64,000 nucleotides of DNA from Rothia sp. HMSC078H08 (GTDB lineage: Bacteria > Actinomycetota > Actinomycetes > Actinomycetales > Micrococcaceae), in contig NZ_KV795254.1 in NCBI RefSeq assembly GCF_001808955.1, positions 103,503 to 167,502 of the forward strand, written 5' to 3'. Positions 1 through 8,473 of the stretch are shown in pieces. The notes under the pieces were generated by a model. That model had not been told where the DNA came from, made no database searches, and saw only the letters and a program-made list of their open reading frames with translations. The position numbers were made by a program, and so were the translations under genes. Each line of letters begins with the position of its first letter. Position 1 is the stretch's first letter.

Positions 1-17
1 GGGGGGGGGGGGGGGGG
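1..17. repeat. Run of 17 G at the window edge
   Basis: The window opens with seventeen consecutive G. No comparable homopolymer occurs elsewhere in the window. It may be a sequencing or contig-end artefact, or a real poly-G tract. The sequence alone cannot decide. Confidence 0.9.
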
Positions 18-118
18 TAAAAGACGATGCCCCCGACCAGTTCGGTTGCCATGGGGATGCCCACCTGCTCGAAGGAAGCGATGGTACCCGCGGGCTCCAC
101 GCTCAAAAACGCCCGCAT
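1..118 (-). CDS. Possible 5' end of a leftward gene, truncated by the poly-G edge
   Basis: On the minus strand an ATG at 118 lies just after an in-frame stop and a fair ribosome binding site (GGAAG). It opens a frame of about 39 codons with GC-rich third positions, beginning MRAFLSVEPAG and ending in a proline run encoded by the G tract. It would be divergent from the next gene. I do not recognise the protein. It may be the true start of a neighbour or chance, and the poly-proline end is suspect. Confidence 0.3.
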   Translation of the reverse strand, partial: MRAFLSVEPAGTIASFEQVGIPMATELVGGIVFYPPPPP

Positions 119-215
119 ACCGTCTTCCGGAGCTTAAAAACGTGAGACCCTAGAAGAGACACAGCCACAGATACACCCCAACCTGAACGGGGGAGCAGAG
201 TCAGAAAGGCACAGC

Positions 216-1100
216 ATGCAGACTAAACCCTCCATCATTGCCGTCGATATGGACGGCACCTTCCTCACCGACTCCAAAACCTTCGACACCGAACGGTTCG
301 CGCGCATCCTGCCCCGCCTGCAGGCGCAGGGCATCCACTTTGTTGTGGCGAGCGGAAACACCTACGCCAAGCTGCAGGACTATATGCGCGGCTTCGAGAA
401 CCAGGGTCTCATCTATATCGCTGAAAACGGTGCGTATCTTGCCGATGAGAGTGGCAAGCTTGCCGTGCATCCCTTTCTGGACGAAGATGTGCCGCGCATT
501 ATTGAGGTAGTGCAGGGATTGGACCGGATCGGTCTGCTGGTTTGCACCACCGAAGGTATCTACCTGCCCAAGGACCGTTGCGACCAGATTGTGCACATGA
601 TTCGCGGCTATTTTGAAGACACCGGTCAGGAGCTTCCCGAAACCCTCACGTTGGAGGACTTTGCGGCGTTCTTCTTCCCCGGCTCGGTCATGGTTGACTC
701 TGTTGAGGATTTTGAGGGCGCACCCATTAAGTTCCCGCTGTTGACTCCGCCTAAGCAGACGCAGCAGTTGAGCGTTTACCTGCGTGAGGTTCTTCCGCAG
801 ACCGTCACTCCGATGGTTAGCGGCTTCGGTGCCATTGATCTGGTGCGTACCGGTGTCAATAAGGCGACCGGTCTGGAGGACCTGTGCGAGCGTCTGGATG
901 CTGATCCGGCGGGCATTCTTGCCTTCGGTGACGGTGAGAACGACATGGAAATGCTCCGCTACGCGGGCTGGGGTGTTGCCATGTCTAATGCCCCGGAGGT
1001 TGTGCGAAATGCTGCTGATGAGGTGATTGGCTCGAACGAGGAACAGGCAGTTCTGGAGTATCTGGAACAGCTCCTGGACCGTTTGGAAGCTTCGCACTAG
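216..1100 (+). CDS. HAD-superfamily Cof-type phosphatase
   Basis: A 294-residue hydrolase of the Cof/YbiV class of the haloacid dehalogenase superfamily. Motif I DMDGT lies at residues 11-15 (Asp11 nucleophile, Asp13 acid/base). The C2-type cap fills the middle, and the metal-binding motif GDGENDMEML starts near residue 238. The length fits cytosolic sugar-phosphate or flavin-phosphate phosphatases, but the substrate cannot be read from the sequence. The ATG follows an AGAAAGG site. It stands alone, with about 200 bp before the next gene. The family is secure, the substrate unknown. Confidence 0.9.
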   Translation: MQTKPSIIAVDMDGTFLTDSKTFDTERFARILPRLQAQGIHFVVASGNTYAKLQDYMRGFENQGLIYIAENGAYLADESGKLAVHPFLDEDVPRIIEVVQGLDRIGLLVCTTEGIYLPKDRCDQIVHMIRGYFEDTGQELPETLTLEDFAAFFFPGSVMVDSVEDFEGAPIKFPLLTPPKQTQQLSVYLREVLPQTVTPMVSGFGAIDLVRTGVNKATGLEDLCERLDADPAGILAFGDGENDMEMLRYAGWGVAMSNAPEVVRNAADEVIGSNEEQAVLEYLEQLLDRLEASH

Positions 1101-1253
1101 ACGCTTCACAAAGAGACGCGCAGAAGCCTTTGCATGCGGGGCGGCGCGGGCCTGGGTGAACCTCAGGTAAACACCGCCCTGAAATATTCTGGCAAGGTCG
1201 CTAGAAGCCCATGCTGGTAACGAACAGCGCCCGTGAGCACAGAATCTATCCGA

Positions 1254-1259
1254 TATAAT
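1254..1259 (+). promoter_or_regulatory. Consensus -10 box upstream of the BI-1/YccA gene
   Basis: A perfect TATAAT at 1254-1259 would start transcription near 1266, upstream of the ATG at 1298. No convincing -35 hexamer sits 17 bp before it. Confidence 0.5.
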
Positions 1260-1297
1260 TAACAGAATTAGTTTTGTACCCGTTTAAGGAGAGAAAG

Positions 1298-2287
1298 ATG
1301 GCGGGAAACCCGCTTCTGAATTCAATGACGAAGAATGTCACTCAGGGTGACTCTCGTTTCGGTCGTTTTGGTGCGCAGCCGCAGCAGACCAGCCAGCAGG
1401 CGCAGTACGGTCAGCAGGCACAGTACGGTCAGCAGCAGACCTATGGCCAGTACGGTCAGCAGTATGATCAGCAGGGCTACGGCCAGAACACCTACGGCCA
1501 GCAGCCCTATGGCCAGCAGTATGGTCAGCCCCAGTACGGTCAGCAGGCACAGTACGGCCAGCCGTACGGTGAGGCTGACTACGGCGTAGCAGCCCCCACC
1601 TACTCGGAGCCCATCCCCGCCGGTGAGCGCCTGACCATGAACGATGTCTTGGTTAAGACCGGTATCAACCTGGGCCTGGTCGCTGTCGGTGCCGCTGTTG
1701 CATGGAATGCACCGGTGCTGCTGCTCCTGGGCATGGTTGGCGGTCTGGTCCTGGGTCTGGTGAACTCCTTCAAGAAGAAGGTTTCCCCGATTCTGGTCAT
1801 GACCTACGCGCTCATGGAAGGTCTGCTACTCGGTGGTCTGTCCGCTGTTGTGGATATGCGCTACCCCGGCGTGGCAGTTCAGGCGGTTCTGGCAACCCTC
1901 GTGGTTGCGGGTGTGACCCTGGCTCTCTTCGCCAACGGCAAGATTCGCACCACCCCCAAGCTGAATAAGATTTTCATGATTGGTGCGCTCAGCTACCTGG
2001 GTTACGGCCTGGTGTCCATGCTGACCGCGGGTATCTTCGGTTCCTCGCTGAACAGCTTCTCTATTGGTGGTATTCCGCTGGGCCTGGTGGTTGGTCTGTT
2101 CGCTGTTGCGCTGGCAACCTACTCGCTGCTGCTGGACTTCACCACCACCTCCGAGGCTGTGGAGGCTGGCCTGCCCGAGCGTGAGTCTTGGCGCCTTGCT
2201 TTCGGCCTGACCGCTTCTCTGGTCTGGCTGTATGTTGAGATCCTGCGTGTTCTCATGTACCTGGCAAGCATCTTTAGCAACGACTAA
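1298..2287 (+). CDS. Bax inhibitor-1/YccA family membrane protein
   Basis: A 329-residue integral membrane protein of the actinobacterial BI-1/YccA family. Residues about 25-105 are a soluble Gln/Tyr/Gly-rich segment of repeated QYGQQ units. They are followed by about seven hydrophobic helices (ILVKTGINLG... onward) and a charged turn before the last helix. The ATG at 1298 is preferred because AAGGAG precedes it by a few bases; a TTG at 1274 has no such site. A perfect -10 box lies upstream and a hairpin follows the stop. The family is linked to membrane stress and ion leak, but no bacterial function is firm. The repetitive N-terminal tail is the odd part. Confidence 0.9.
   Translation: MAGNPLLNSMTKNVTQGDSRFGRFGAQPQQTSQQAQYGQQAQYGQQQTYGQYGQQYDQQGYGQNTYGQQPYGQQYGQPQYGQQAQYGQPYGEADYGVAAPTYSEPIPAGERLTMNDVLVKTGINLGLVAVGAAVAWNAPVLLLLGMVGGLVLGLVNSFKKKVSPILVMTYALMEGLLLGGLSAVVDMRYPGVAVQAVLATLVVAGVTLALFANGKIRTTPKLNKIFMIGALSYLGYGLVSMLTAGIFGSSLNSFSIGGIPLGLVVGLFAVALATYSLLLDFTTTSEAVEAGLPERESWRLAFGLTASLVWLYVEILRVLMYLASIFSND
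1400..1575 (+). repeat. In-frame tandem QYGQQ-type repeats
   Basis: Degenerate 18-base units reading CAGTACGGTCAGCAG with variants recur through the 5' part of the BI-1/YccA gene. They encode QYGQQA/QYGQQY repeats, so copy-number change would keep the reading frame. Confidence 0.85.
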
Positions 2288-2298
2288 AGCTCGTTATG

Positions 2299-2329
2299 AG
2301 GCGGCGGTACCGTGATGGTGCCGCCGCCT
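2299..2329 (+). terminator. Hairpin terminator after the BI-1/YccA gene
   Basis: AGGCGGCGGTACC (2299-2311) pairs with GGTGCCGCCGCCT (2317-2329) with one G-U pair. A short T-rich stretch follows. Confidence 0.7.
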
Positions 2330-2459
2330 TTGCCGCTTTACTTCCCCGATGTATCGAGGCGCAGGGGAGGGGCGCAACAACATCACCACATACCGCCTCC
2401 GCTGGGGCAGCCGAAGCTGCCCCGCGCGGGCGCGACACCGATAACGATTTGGAGACACC

Positions 2460-3734
2460 GTGAAAATTACACCTATTGCAGAAGAACATGTAGCCGAGGA
2501 GAAGCGCGGCTACCGGGTGCCTTTTGCTATGGAAGTTGCTGGTGCTTGGGCGTGGCGCATCATTATGATTGCCGGTGCCGGTTGGATCCTTTGGAAGGGC
2601 CTGGGGCACGTCTCCCTGCTGGTTATTTCTCTTCTGGTGGCTCTGCTGCTGGCGGCTCTGCTGAGCCCCGCCGTGATGCTTCTGCGTAAGAAGGGCGTTC
2701 GTGCCGGTGGCGCGGCGGCTATTGCCGAAATCGGTATGATTCTGGTGCTCGCCGGTATTATTTCGCTGACCGGTCAGCAGATTCTGCGCGGTTTTGTGTC
2801 CATGGCGGATAAGGCGATGCAGGGCTACCAGCAGCTGATTGGTTGGCTGAAGGACCTCGGTTACGAGTTCGGTGCAGACCAGCTGAACCAGCTGCTGGAA
2901 CAGATGGAGAGTGCTGCAACCAATAACCCCAGCTCCGTGCTGCACGGTGTGTCTCGGGTGGGTTCGACTGCGGCTGAGGTTGCAACCGGCACCCTGTTGA
3001 CCCTGTTTACCCTGGTCTTCTTCCTGATGGAGGGCGAGCGTATCTGGCTGTTCGTCACCCGCCTCTTCCCGAAGGATGCGCGTGCCGCCGTCAACGGTGC
3101 GGGTCGTGCGGGTTGGAAGTCCCTGGGCGCGTACGTGCGCGTTCAGATTCTGGTGGCGGCTATTGACGCTATCGGCATTGGCATTGGTGCCGCAATTCTG
3201 GGCGTGCCGCTGGCTATCCCGCTGGGTGTGCTGGTCTTCCTCGGCTCCTTCGTTCCGGTGATTGGTGCTCTCATTTCCGGTGCTGTGGCTGTGCTGCTGG
3301 CGCTGGTTGCTCTGGGCCCGGTGCAGGCGCTGATTATGCTCGGTATTGTTCTGCTGGTTCAGCAGCTCGAATCCCACATTCTGCAGCCGCTCATTATGGG
3401 TAAGGCTGTCTCCCTGCACCCGCTGGCGGTTATTTTCTCGGTGGCTGGTGGATCCATGATTTTTGGTGCGGTGGGTGCTCTGTTCGCTGTGCCGACTCTG
3501 GCTGTGGTCAACGCGGTGGTGCGTTACCTGGCGAACCGTGACTGGGAGAAGGAAGCACCTCGTGAGGAGGAGTTCCTCTTCCCGCACGAGGTGGCTCGCC
3601 GCGAGCAGGCTGAGGAGAAGGCCCAGGAACGGCAGGAGAGCGTCAAGAATCTGGCCTCCCGGGTGCCGAGCCGTCAGAAGGCTGAGGAGCCTGAGAACCA
3701 GGCTTCCGAGGCTTCGGACTCCTCCGAAGACTAG
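2460..3734 (+). CDS. AI-2E family transporter (PerM/TqsA-like)
   Basis: A 424-residue polytopic membrane protein. The architecture is that of PF01594 (AI-2 exporter/PerM): helices near residues 25-90, a long amphipathic region around 95-170, then several helices to about 355. These contain the family's conserved PLAIPLGVLVFLGSFVPVIG block and the late IMGKAVSLHPLAVIFSV stretch. The last 65 residues are a charged cytoplasmic tail rich in Glu, Arg and Ser. The GTG start follows GGAG. Members export autoinducer-2 or small solutes, or act as ion antiporters, so the cargo here is not predicted. It is followed by a strong hairpin before ilvA. Confidence 0.88.
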   Translation: MKITPIAEEHVAEEKRGYRVPFAMEVAGAWAWRIIMIAGAGWILWKGLGHVSLLVISLLVALLLAALLSPAVMLLRKKGVRAGGAAAIAEIGMILVLAGIISLTGQQILRGFVSMADKAMQGYQQLIGWLKDLGYEFGADQLNQLLEQMESAATNNPSSVLHGVSRVGSTAAEVATGTLLTLFTLVFFLMEGERIWLFVTRLFPKDARAAVNGAGRAGWKSLGAYVRVQILVAAIDAIGIGIGAAILGVPLAIPLGVLVFLGSFVPVIGALISGAVAVLLALVALGPVQALIMLGIVLLVQQLESHILQPLIMGKAVSLHPLAVIFSVAGGSMIFGAVGALFAVPTLAVVNAVVRYLANRDWEKEAPREEEFLFPHEVARREQAEEKAQERQESVKNLASRVPSRQKAEEPENQASEASDSSED

Positions 3735-3807
3735 GGGCCTGCATCGAGCGGGAGGTTTTGGCGTAGGGCACCCCGCCACCCTCGATAACGCACCGCTAAC
3801 TCGTCCC

Positions 3808-3880
3808 GGCGATACCGCCGGCCGCGATGCCGTCTACGGCGGTGTCTCGCCAGGGGGCTACTTGCGACCGGGTAGCCCCC
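3808..3880 (+). terminator. Two tandem hairpins between the AI-2E transporter and ilvA
   Basis: GGCGATACCGCC (3808-3819) can pair with GGCGGTGTCTCGCC (3838-3851). Directly after it GGGGGCTAC (3853-3861) pairs perfectly with GTAGCCCCC (3872-3880), followed by TTCG. The second hairpin is the likely terminator of the transporter gene. No T-run of note follows. Confidence 0.6.
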
Positions 3881-3898
3881 TTCGCTGTACCCATCCTC

Positions 3899-3904
3899 TA
3901 AAAT
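3899..3904 (+). promoter_or_regulatory. Probable -10 box of ilvA
   Basis: TAAAAT lies right after the terminator hairpin. It would place the transcript start near 3911, downstream of the ATG at 3908. That favours the GTG at 3968 as the ilvA start. Confidence 0.4.
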
Positions 3905-3967
3905 GGGATGAGCAATACATCACCATCCCGCGCCCGCGGGACAACGCACCGTCAGAATGGAAAACCC

Positions 3968-5221
3968 GTGAGCGTAGATCTCGACTCCCTGCCCGTGACC
4001 ATTACCGATATTGAACGTGCCGCAGAGCTGCTCGAAGGCGTTATTGAACGCACCCCGGTCGCCCATTCGCGTGCCCTGAGCCAGCGCCTGGGTTCCGAGG
4101 TGTTCTTCAAGTGTGAGAACCTGCAACGCGCCGGTTCGTTCAAGGTGCGCGGCGCGTATGTGCGCATGGCAAAGCTCTCCGAGGAGGAGAAGAAGCGCGG
4201 CGTCGTGGCGGCGAGTGCAGGTAACCACGCTCAGGGTGTGGCTCTGGCTGCTGACCGTCTGGGCATTAAGGCTCGCATTTACATGCCGCTGGGTGCGGCA
4301 CTGCCTAAGATTACCGCAACCCGCGATCACGGCGCTGAGGTTGAGCTGCACGGCCTGACCGTGGATGAGGCTCTGGCGGAGGCGAAGCGCTACGCCGAAG
4401 AGACCGGCGCGGTGTTCGTGCACCCCTTCGACAATGAAGACATTATTGCCGGTCAGGGCACTATCGGTCTGGAAATCCTGGAGCAGGTTCCGGACGTTGA
4501 CACCGTGATTGTGGGTGTTGGCGGCGGCGGTCTGCTTGCTGGTCTGTCCGCTGCTATCCGCGCGAAGGAGCAGAAGCTCGGTAAGAAGATCAAGATTATT
4601 GGTGTTCAGGCAGAGCACGCGGCGGCGTACCCGCTGTCGCTGGCTGCGGATGCTCTGGTGCCGCTGAAGAAGGTTTCCACCATCGCTGATGGTATTGCGG
4701 TGGGTCGCCCCGGCCAGATGCCTTTCTCCATCATCAAGGAGCTGGTGGACGATGTGGCGACCGTGAGTGAAGACGATATTGCTCGCGCCCTGATCTTCCT
4801 GATGGAACGTAACAAGCTTGTGGTGGAGCCTGCCGGTTCGGTGCCCGTGGCGGCGCTGATGAATGGCAAGCTGAAGGAAGAGTACGGCGACCTGGGTACG
4901 GTCGTGTGTGTGCTCTCCGGCGGCAATATTGACCCGATGCTGATGCTGAAGGTGATTCAGCGCGGTCTGTCTGCGGCTGGCCGCTACATGACCGTGAAGA
5001 TGATGCTGTCTGACCGTCCGGGTGAGCTGGCGACCATTTCCCGCATTATTTCTGAGAATGATGCGAACGTGACCGGTGTGGATCACACCCGTGTGGGTGG
5101 TTCGCTGTCCATGGGTGACGTGTCGATTACGATCGACATGGAGACCAAGGGCGTGGAGCATTGCCGCCAGGTGATTTCTGCCCTGGAGGATGAGGGTTTC
5201 AAGCCCATCATCGTCTACTAA
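3968..5221 (+). CDS. ilvA: Threonine ammonia-lyase (threonine dehydratase) with ACT domain
   Basis: A PLP enzyme that deaminates threonine to 2-oxobutanoate, the entry step of isoleucine synthesis. The PLP lysine lies in SFKVRGAY (Lys59 counting from GTG 3968). The phosphate loop GVGGGGLLAG and the late SGGNID motif are present. A C-terminal ACT domain (KMMLSDRPGELATISRI) fits allosteric control. GTG 3968 gives 417 residues and begins just before the usual DLDSLPVTITDIERAA start. An ATG at 3908 would add 20 unconserved residues and probably precedes the transcript. The gene is monocistronic and ends at a strong bidirectional hairpin shared with greA. Confidence 0.93.
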   Translation: MSVDLDSLPVTITDIERAAELLEGVIERTPVAHSRALSQRLGSEVFFKCENLQRAGSFKVRGAYVRMAKLSEEEKKRGVVAASAGNHAQGVALAADRLGIKARIYMPLGAALPKITATRDHGAEVELHGLTVDEALAEAKRYAEETGAVFVHPFDNEDIIAGQGTIGLEILEQVPDVDTVIVGVGGGGLLAGLSAAIRAKEQKLGKKIKIIGVQAEHAAAYPLSLAADALVPLKKVSTIADGIAVGRPGQMPFSIIKELVDDVATVSEDDIARALIFLMERNKLVVEPAGSVPVAALMNGKLKEEYGDLGTVVCVLSGGNIDPMLMLKVIQRGLSAAGRYMTVKMMLSDRPGELATISRIISENDANVTGVDHTRVGGSLSMGDVSITIDMETKGVEHCRQVISALEDEGFKPIIVY

Positions 5222-5311
5222 GCCGATATATTTATTAGCCGACGAGCTATAGCGTTGCCTCGAATCGGAAGGGTGGAGGCAACCAGATAGGCGCACGCAG
5301 GCAGACAAAAA

Positions 5312-5354
5312 ACAGTGCGGGGTGCTGACCGTTATAGTCAGCACCCCGCACTGT
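5312..5354. terminator. Bidirectional terminator between ilvA and greA
   Basis: An 18-bp perfect stem (5312-5329 with 5337-5354) has a seven-base loop. It is followed by TTTGTTTT on the plus strand and preceded by a run of A, which gives T on the minus strand. It therefore suits both convergent genes. Confidence 0.9.
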
Positions 5355-5392
5355 TTGTTTTAAATCTAGCGCTGTCTCTTAGCCCTAACTTC

Positions 5393-5890
5393 TTAGCCCA
5401 GGTAGGGGGTTGCGGAGATAATCTTGGCGCTCAGTTCCTTACCGTTCGGAGCGGTGTAGGTGACTTCGTCACCCTGCTTAGCGCCCATAATTGCTGCGCC
5501 GAGGGGGGACTTCTCAGAGAAGACCTTCAGGTCGCTACCTGCCGGCAGAGTGTCCTCAATTTCGCGGGAGCCGAGCAGGAACTTCAGGGTGCGTCCGGCA
5601 ACCTCAGCTTCGATAACCATGCCGTGTTCTACCACGCCGTCGTCAGCGGGAGTGTCGCCGATGTGCGCGGTTTCCAGCAGGTGCTTGAGCTGCTTGATGC
5701 GAGCTTCGTTCTTAGCCTGCTCGTCGCGTGCTGCGTGGTAGCCGCCGTTCTCGCGGAGGTCACCCTCGTCGCGTGCCTGCGCGATGCGGTCAACGATTTC
5801 CTGGCGGTACGGGCCGGAGAGGTGCTCCAGCTCCTGGGTGAGGCGGTCGAAGGCGTCCTGAGTGAGCCATGCACCGGTGTTTTCAGCCAT
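5393..5890 (-). CDS. greA: Transcription elongation factor GreA
   Basis: A 165-residue GreA protein that stimulates transcript cleavage by backtracked RNA polymerase. The N-terminal coiled coil (LTQEAFDRL-like start through about residue 80) is followed by the FKBP-like domain with GSREI and SPLGAAIMGAKQGDEVTY. The ATG at 5890 follows AAAGGA with good spacing; in-frame codons farther upstream have none. It is divergent from mca, an arrangement also known in mycobacteria, and shares its terminator with ilvA. Confidence 0.95.
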   Translation of the reverse strand: MAENTGAWLTQDAFDRLTQELEHLSGPYRQEIVDRIAQARDEGDLRENGGYHAARDEQAKNEARIKQLKHLLETAHIGDTPADDGVVEHGMVIEAEVAGRTLKFLLGSREIEDTLPAGSDLKVFSEKSPLGAAIMGAKQGDEVTYTAPNGKELSAKIISATPYLG

Positions 5891-6309
5891 GCGTGTCCTT
5901 TGCTTATGCGCCGGCTCTGCCGGTGCGAAACGAATAAACCCGCTACCGCGTGCCGCGTTCAATGCGCGGCGGTACCGGTAACGGAATGAATCAACAGACC
6001 TATTCTAGAGCACCGGAGGATTTTCGGCTGTTATGCCGGTCGTATCTTCCCCTCTGAGCGCATCTTCGTCGGTACGCACGCCTGTAGCTGAACGCTCCGC
6101 CAGCATCAGCCTGTTTCATGCCCAAGAATCTGCTGATATGACGGCATGTTTCACGATGTCACACGGCGTCATCTGCGCTAGTGTACCGGCGCTATCCTTG
6201 GGTATCATACGAGAAGCTACAACCGTAAAATTTCTGCCGTGTAGCGCTCGTATTCGCGAGTCACAGACACATCATCGACCCCCTGGCGCATCACCTAAAG
6301 GAGACCACC
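5891..6309. other. greA-mca divergent intergenic region
   Basis: This 419-bp spacer must carry both promoters. A minus-strand TAGAAT box (complement of 6002-6007) suits greA. A plus-strand TAAAAT at 6226-6231 and a TATCAT at 6203-6208 could serve mca. No -35 partner is clear and no protein-like reading frame stands out. Confidence 0.4.
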
Positions 6310-7281
6310 GTGAGCGAAGCCATTGAACAGCTGAAGGCAAATCTGCCGACTCACCCTCCCGTGGACTCCCTCAAACCGCTGGAGGAGGACTACACCGGTC
6401 TGCGCATCCTCGCGGTGCACGCCCACCCGGATGACGAGTCCTCCAAGGGTGCCGGTACCGCCTCGGCGTATATTGCCCGTGGCGCCCGCTTCATGGTGGC
6501 GACGATGACCGGCGGCGAGCGCGGTGACATCCTGAATGAGGAGATCGATAAAAGCCCGCGTGCGCACCGCGACCTACCGGGTCTGCGCCGTGCTGAGATG
6601 GCGGCTGCCCGCGAGATTATGGGTATTGAACACCGCTGGATTGGCTTCTTCGACTCTGGCCTGCCCGAGGGCGACCCGATGCCGCCGCTTCCCTTCGGTA
6701 GCTTTGGCACCATGCCCCTGGACCGTGCCGCCGCGCCGCTCGTGCGTCTGGTGCGTGAGTACCGCCCGCACATCATCATCACCTATGACGAAATCGGCGG
6801 CTACCCGCACCCCGACCACATCATGACCCACAAGGTTGCCGTGGAGGCCTTCGAGAAGGCGGGCGACCCGGATGCCTACGTGGGTGAGGGCGAGCCCTGG
6901 ACCCCGCTGAAGCTCTACTACGACCGCGCATTCAACCCCGAACGCACCCTCGCCCTGCACGAGCATCTGCTCGATACGCACGGTGAGAGCCTGCTGAGCG
7001 GCTGGATTGAGAACCTCGCGCACCGCGCCTCCTCGGGTGAGGCGCCTCGCCACGAGACTACGACCCGCATCCTGGTGACCGATCACTTTGAGCAGCGCGA
7101 TCAGGCTTTGCGCGCGCACGCCTCGCAGGTGGACCCGAACGGCGTGTTCTTCGCCGTTCCCAGTGAACAGCTGAAGGACATTTGGCCCTGGGAGGACTAC
7201 ACGCTGGCCGCCTCGCATACTGAGGTTCAGCTGCCCGAATCTAGCCTGGACGAGGGCCTGAGCGACTACTACGTTATCTAG
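6310..7281 (+). CDS. mca: Mycothiol S-conjugate amidase
   Basis: A 323-residue zinc amidase of the LmbE/PIG-L family. It cleaves mycothiol S-conjugates to a mercapturic acid, which is exported, and GlcN-inositol: thiol-based detoxification in actinobacteria. The zinc motif AHPDDESSKGAGT (His39, Asp42) and the third ligand in YPHPDH (His170) are visible. TGGERGDILN is typical of Mca rather than the deacetylase MshB. The GTG start follows AAAGGAG. The neighbourhood greA-mca-Z-prenyl synthase matches mycobacterial gene order and supports the Mca assignment. Confidence 0.92.
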   Translation: MSEAIEQLKANLPTHPPVDSLKPLEEDYTGLRILAVHAHPDDESSKGAGTASAYIARGARFMVATMTGGERGDILNEEIDKSPRAHRDLPGLRRAEMAAAREIMGIEHRWIGFFDSGLPEGDPMPPLPFGSFGTMPLDRAAAPLVRLVREYRPHIIITYDEIGGYPHPDHIMTHKVAVEAFEKAGDPDAYVGEGEPWTPLKLYYDRAFNPERTLALHEHLLDTHGESLLSGWIENLAHRASSGEAPRHETTTRILVTDHFEQRDQALRAHASQVDPNGVFFAVPSEQLKDIWPWEDYTLAASHTEVQLPESSLDEGLSDYYVI

Positions 7282-7310
7282 GCTGGGGCGTAGCGCCCCG
7301 CGCGTTACAA

Positions 7311-7354
7311 TGATGCCCTTCACCCACGATATGAGTCGTAGGTGAAGGGCATCA
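7311..7354 (+). terminator. Terminator hairpin after mca
   Basis: TGATGCCCTTCACC (7311-7324) pairs perfectly with GGTGAAGGGCATCA (7341-7354). A smaller GGGGCG/CGCCCC hairpin lies just upstream at 7285-7299. Confidence 0.75.
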
Positions 7355-7560
7355 TCCATTCTTAGGCACGCGATGTCTGCACCCCTGCACGCAACTCCGA
7401 ATGCCACCACCAGATGCCACAAATTTTGAGCCGATTCTCAGCCCAACCGTGATGCCGATTGCCGCGAAGGTACGGCGCGGCGGCGTAGAATAAGAGCTTG
7501 GGCTCTTTCGTTATGAGCCTGCTGAATTATCTGCCACGACAGCCGAATGAGGTATGAGCT

Positions 7561-8370
7561 ATGAGCGCCAACGCCCTGCCCGTGATTACTGTGCACGGCC
7601 ACGCCAGCAACCCCGGCACTGTCACTGAGCCTACCGTCTATGAGCAGGCTCTGGCGCGCTCGCTGAGCCCCGAATCCCTGCCGGCACATATTGGAGTGCT
7701 GGTGGACGGTAACCGCCGCTGGGCGGCTCAGCGCGGCTTGAGCACCCGTGAGGGCCACGCCGCCGGTGCGGAGCGAATTATTGATTTTCTGGCCTGGTGT
7801 ACTGAGCTGTCGATTCCGCAGGTGAGCCTGTACATGCTCTCCACTGAGAACCTGAAGCGCCCCGAGAAGGAGCTGACCGGCCTGGTCGCTGTGATTGATG
7901 CATTTCTGGTGCGTCTGGTGGAGTCCGCCTGCGGTCCGGTGCGCGCTATCGGCAATATTGACCTGATTCCTCGCCAGCTGCACGAGCGCCTGGACTGGGC
8001 GATTGAGCAGACTGCGCACCTACCCGGTGTCCGTGTGAACATTGCGGTCGGCTACGGCGGCCGCCAGGAGATTGTGGACGCGGTCCGATCGGTTCTGCGT
8101 GAGGCTGCCGCTGAGGGCGCATCCTTGGACTCGCTTGCCGAACAGCTGAGTGTGGAGGATATTTCTTCGCACCTGTACACCGCCGATATGCCCGACCCGG
8201 ACCTGCTGATTCGCACTTCGGGCGAGCAGCGCCTGTCCGGTTTCATGACCTGGCAGAGCGCGTATTCTGAGTTTTATTTCTGCCGCGCCCTGTGGCCGGA
8301 TTTCACACGCGTTGATTTTCTGCGTGCCCTGCGGGATTACGCGAACCGTTCCCGCCGTTTCGGCTCCTAG
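7561..8370 (+). CDS. Cis-prenyl diphosphate synthase (UppS family, Rv1086-like)
   Basis: A 269-residue Z-prenyltransferase that condenses isopentenyl diphosphate with an allylic diphosphate. The catalytic aspartate is Asp49 in HIGVLVDGNRRWA. Later family motifs LYMLSTENLKRP, GYGGRQEI, PDLLIRTSGEQRLSGFMTWQ and SEFYF are intact. The DGNRRWA form and the position beside mca and greA resemble mycobacterial Rv1086, the short-chain Z,E-farnesyl diphosphate synthase, rather than the long-chain UppS. Product length cannot be read from the sequence. A TAGAAT box at 7486-7491 may be its -10. Confidence 0.85.
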   Translation: MSANALPVITVHGHASNPGTVTEPTVYEQALARSLSPESLPAHIGVLVDGNRRWAAQRGLSTREGHAAGAERIIDFLAWCTELSIPQVSLYMLSTENLKRPEKELTGLVAVIDAFLVRLVESACGPVRAIGNIDLIPRQLHERLDWAIEQTAHLPGVRVNIAVGYGGRQEIVDAVRSVLREAAAEGASLDSLAEQLSVEDISSHLYTADMPDPDLLIRTSGEQRLSGFMTWQSAYSEFYFCRALWPDFTRVDFLRALRDYANRSRRFGS

Positions 8371-8473
8371 AACTTATACGCTCTAGCACCGGTGGTGTTG
8401 GCCTCTCGGTTCTTGTCTCCCCGGCTAGCAGCCTCCGGTAGTACAGCCCCCAGCATTACAGAATGGACGTTCT

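Noticed and set aside
2274-3779. Long minus-strand reading frame opposite the AI-2E transporter
   Set aside because: It is antisense to a gene with clear family motifs, has biased His/Gln/Asn composition typical of antisense frames in GC-rich DNA, and no ribosome binding site.
3734-3967. T-box or amino-acid riboswitch upstream of ilvA
   Set aside because: No T-box sequence (TGGNACC-type) or specifier loop recognised; the hairpins look like a terminator pair.
6033-6326. 97-codon plus-strand frame before mca
   Set aside because: Overlaps the mca start and its binding site, and the composition is not protein-like.
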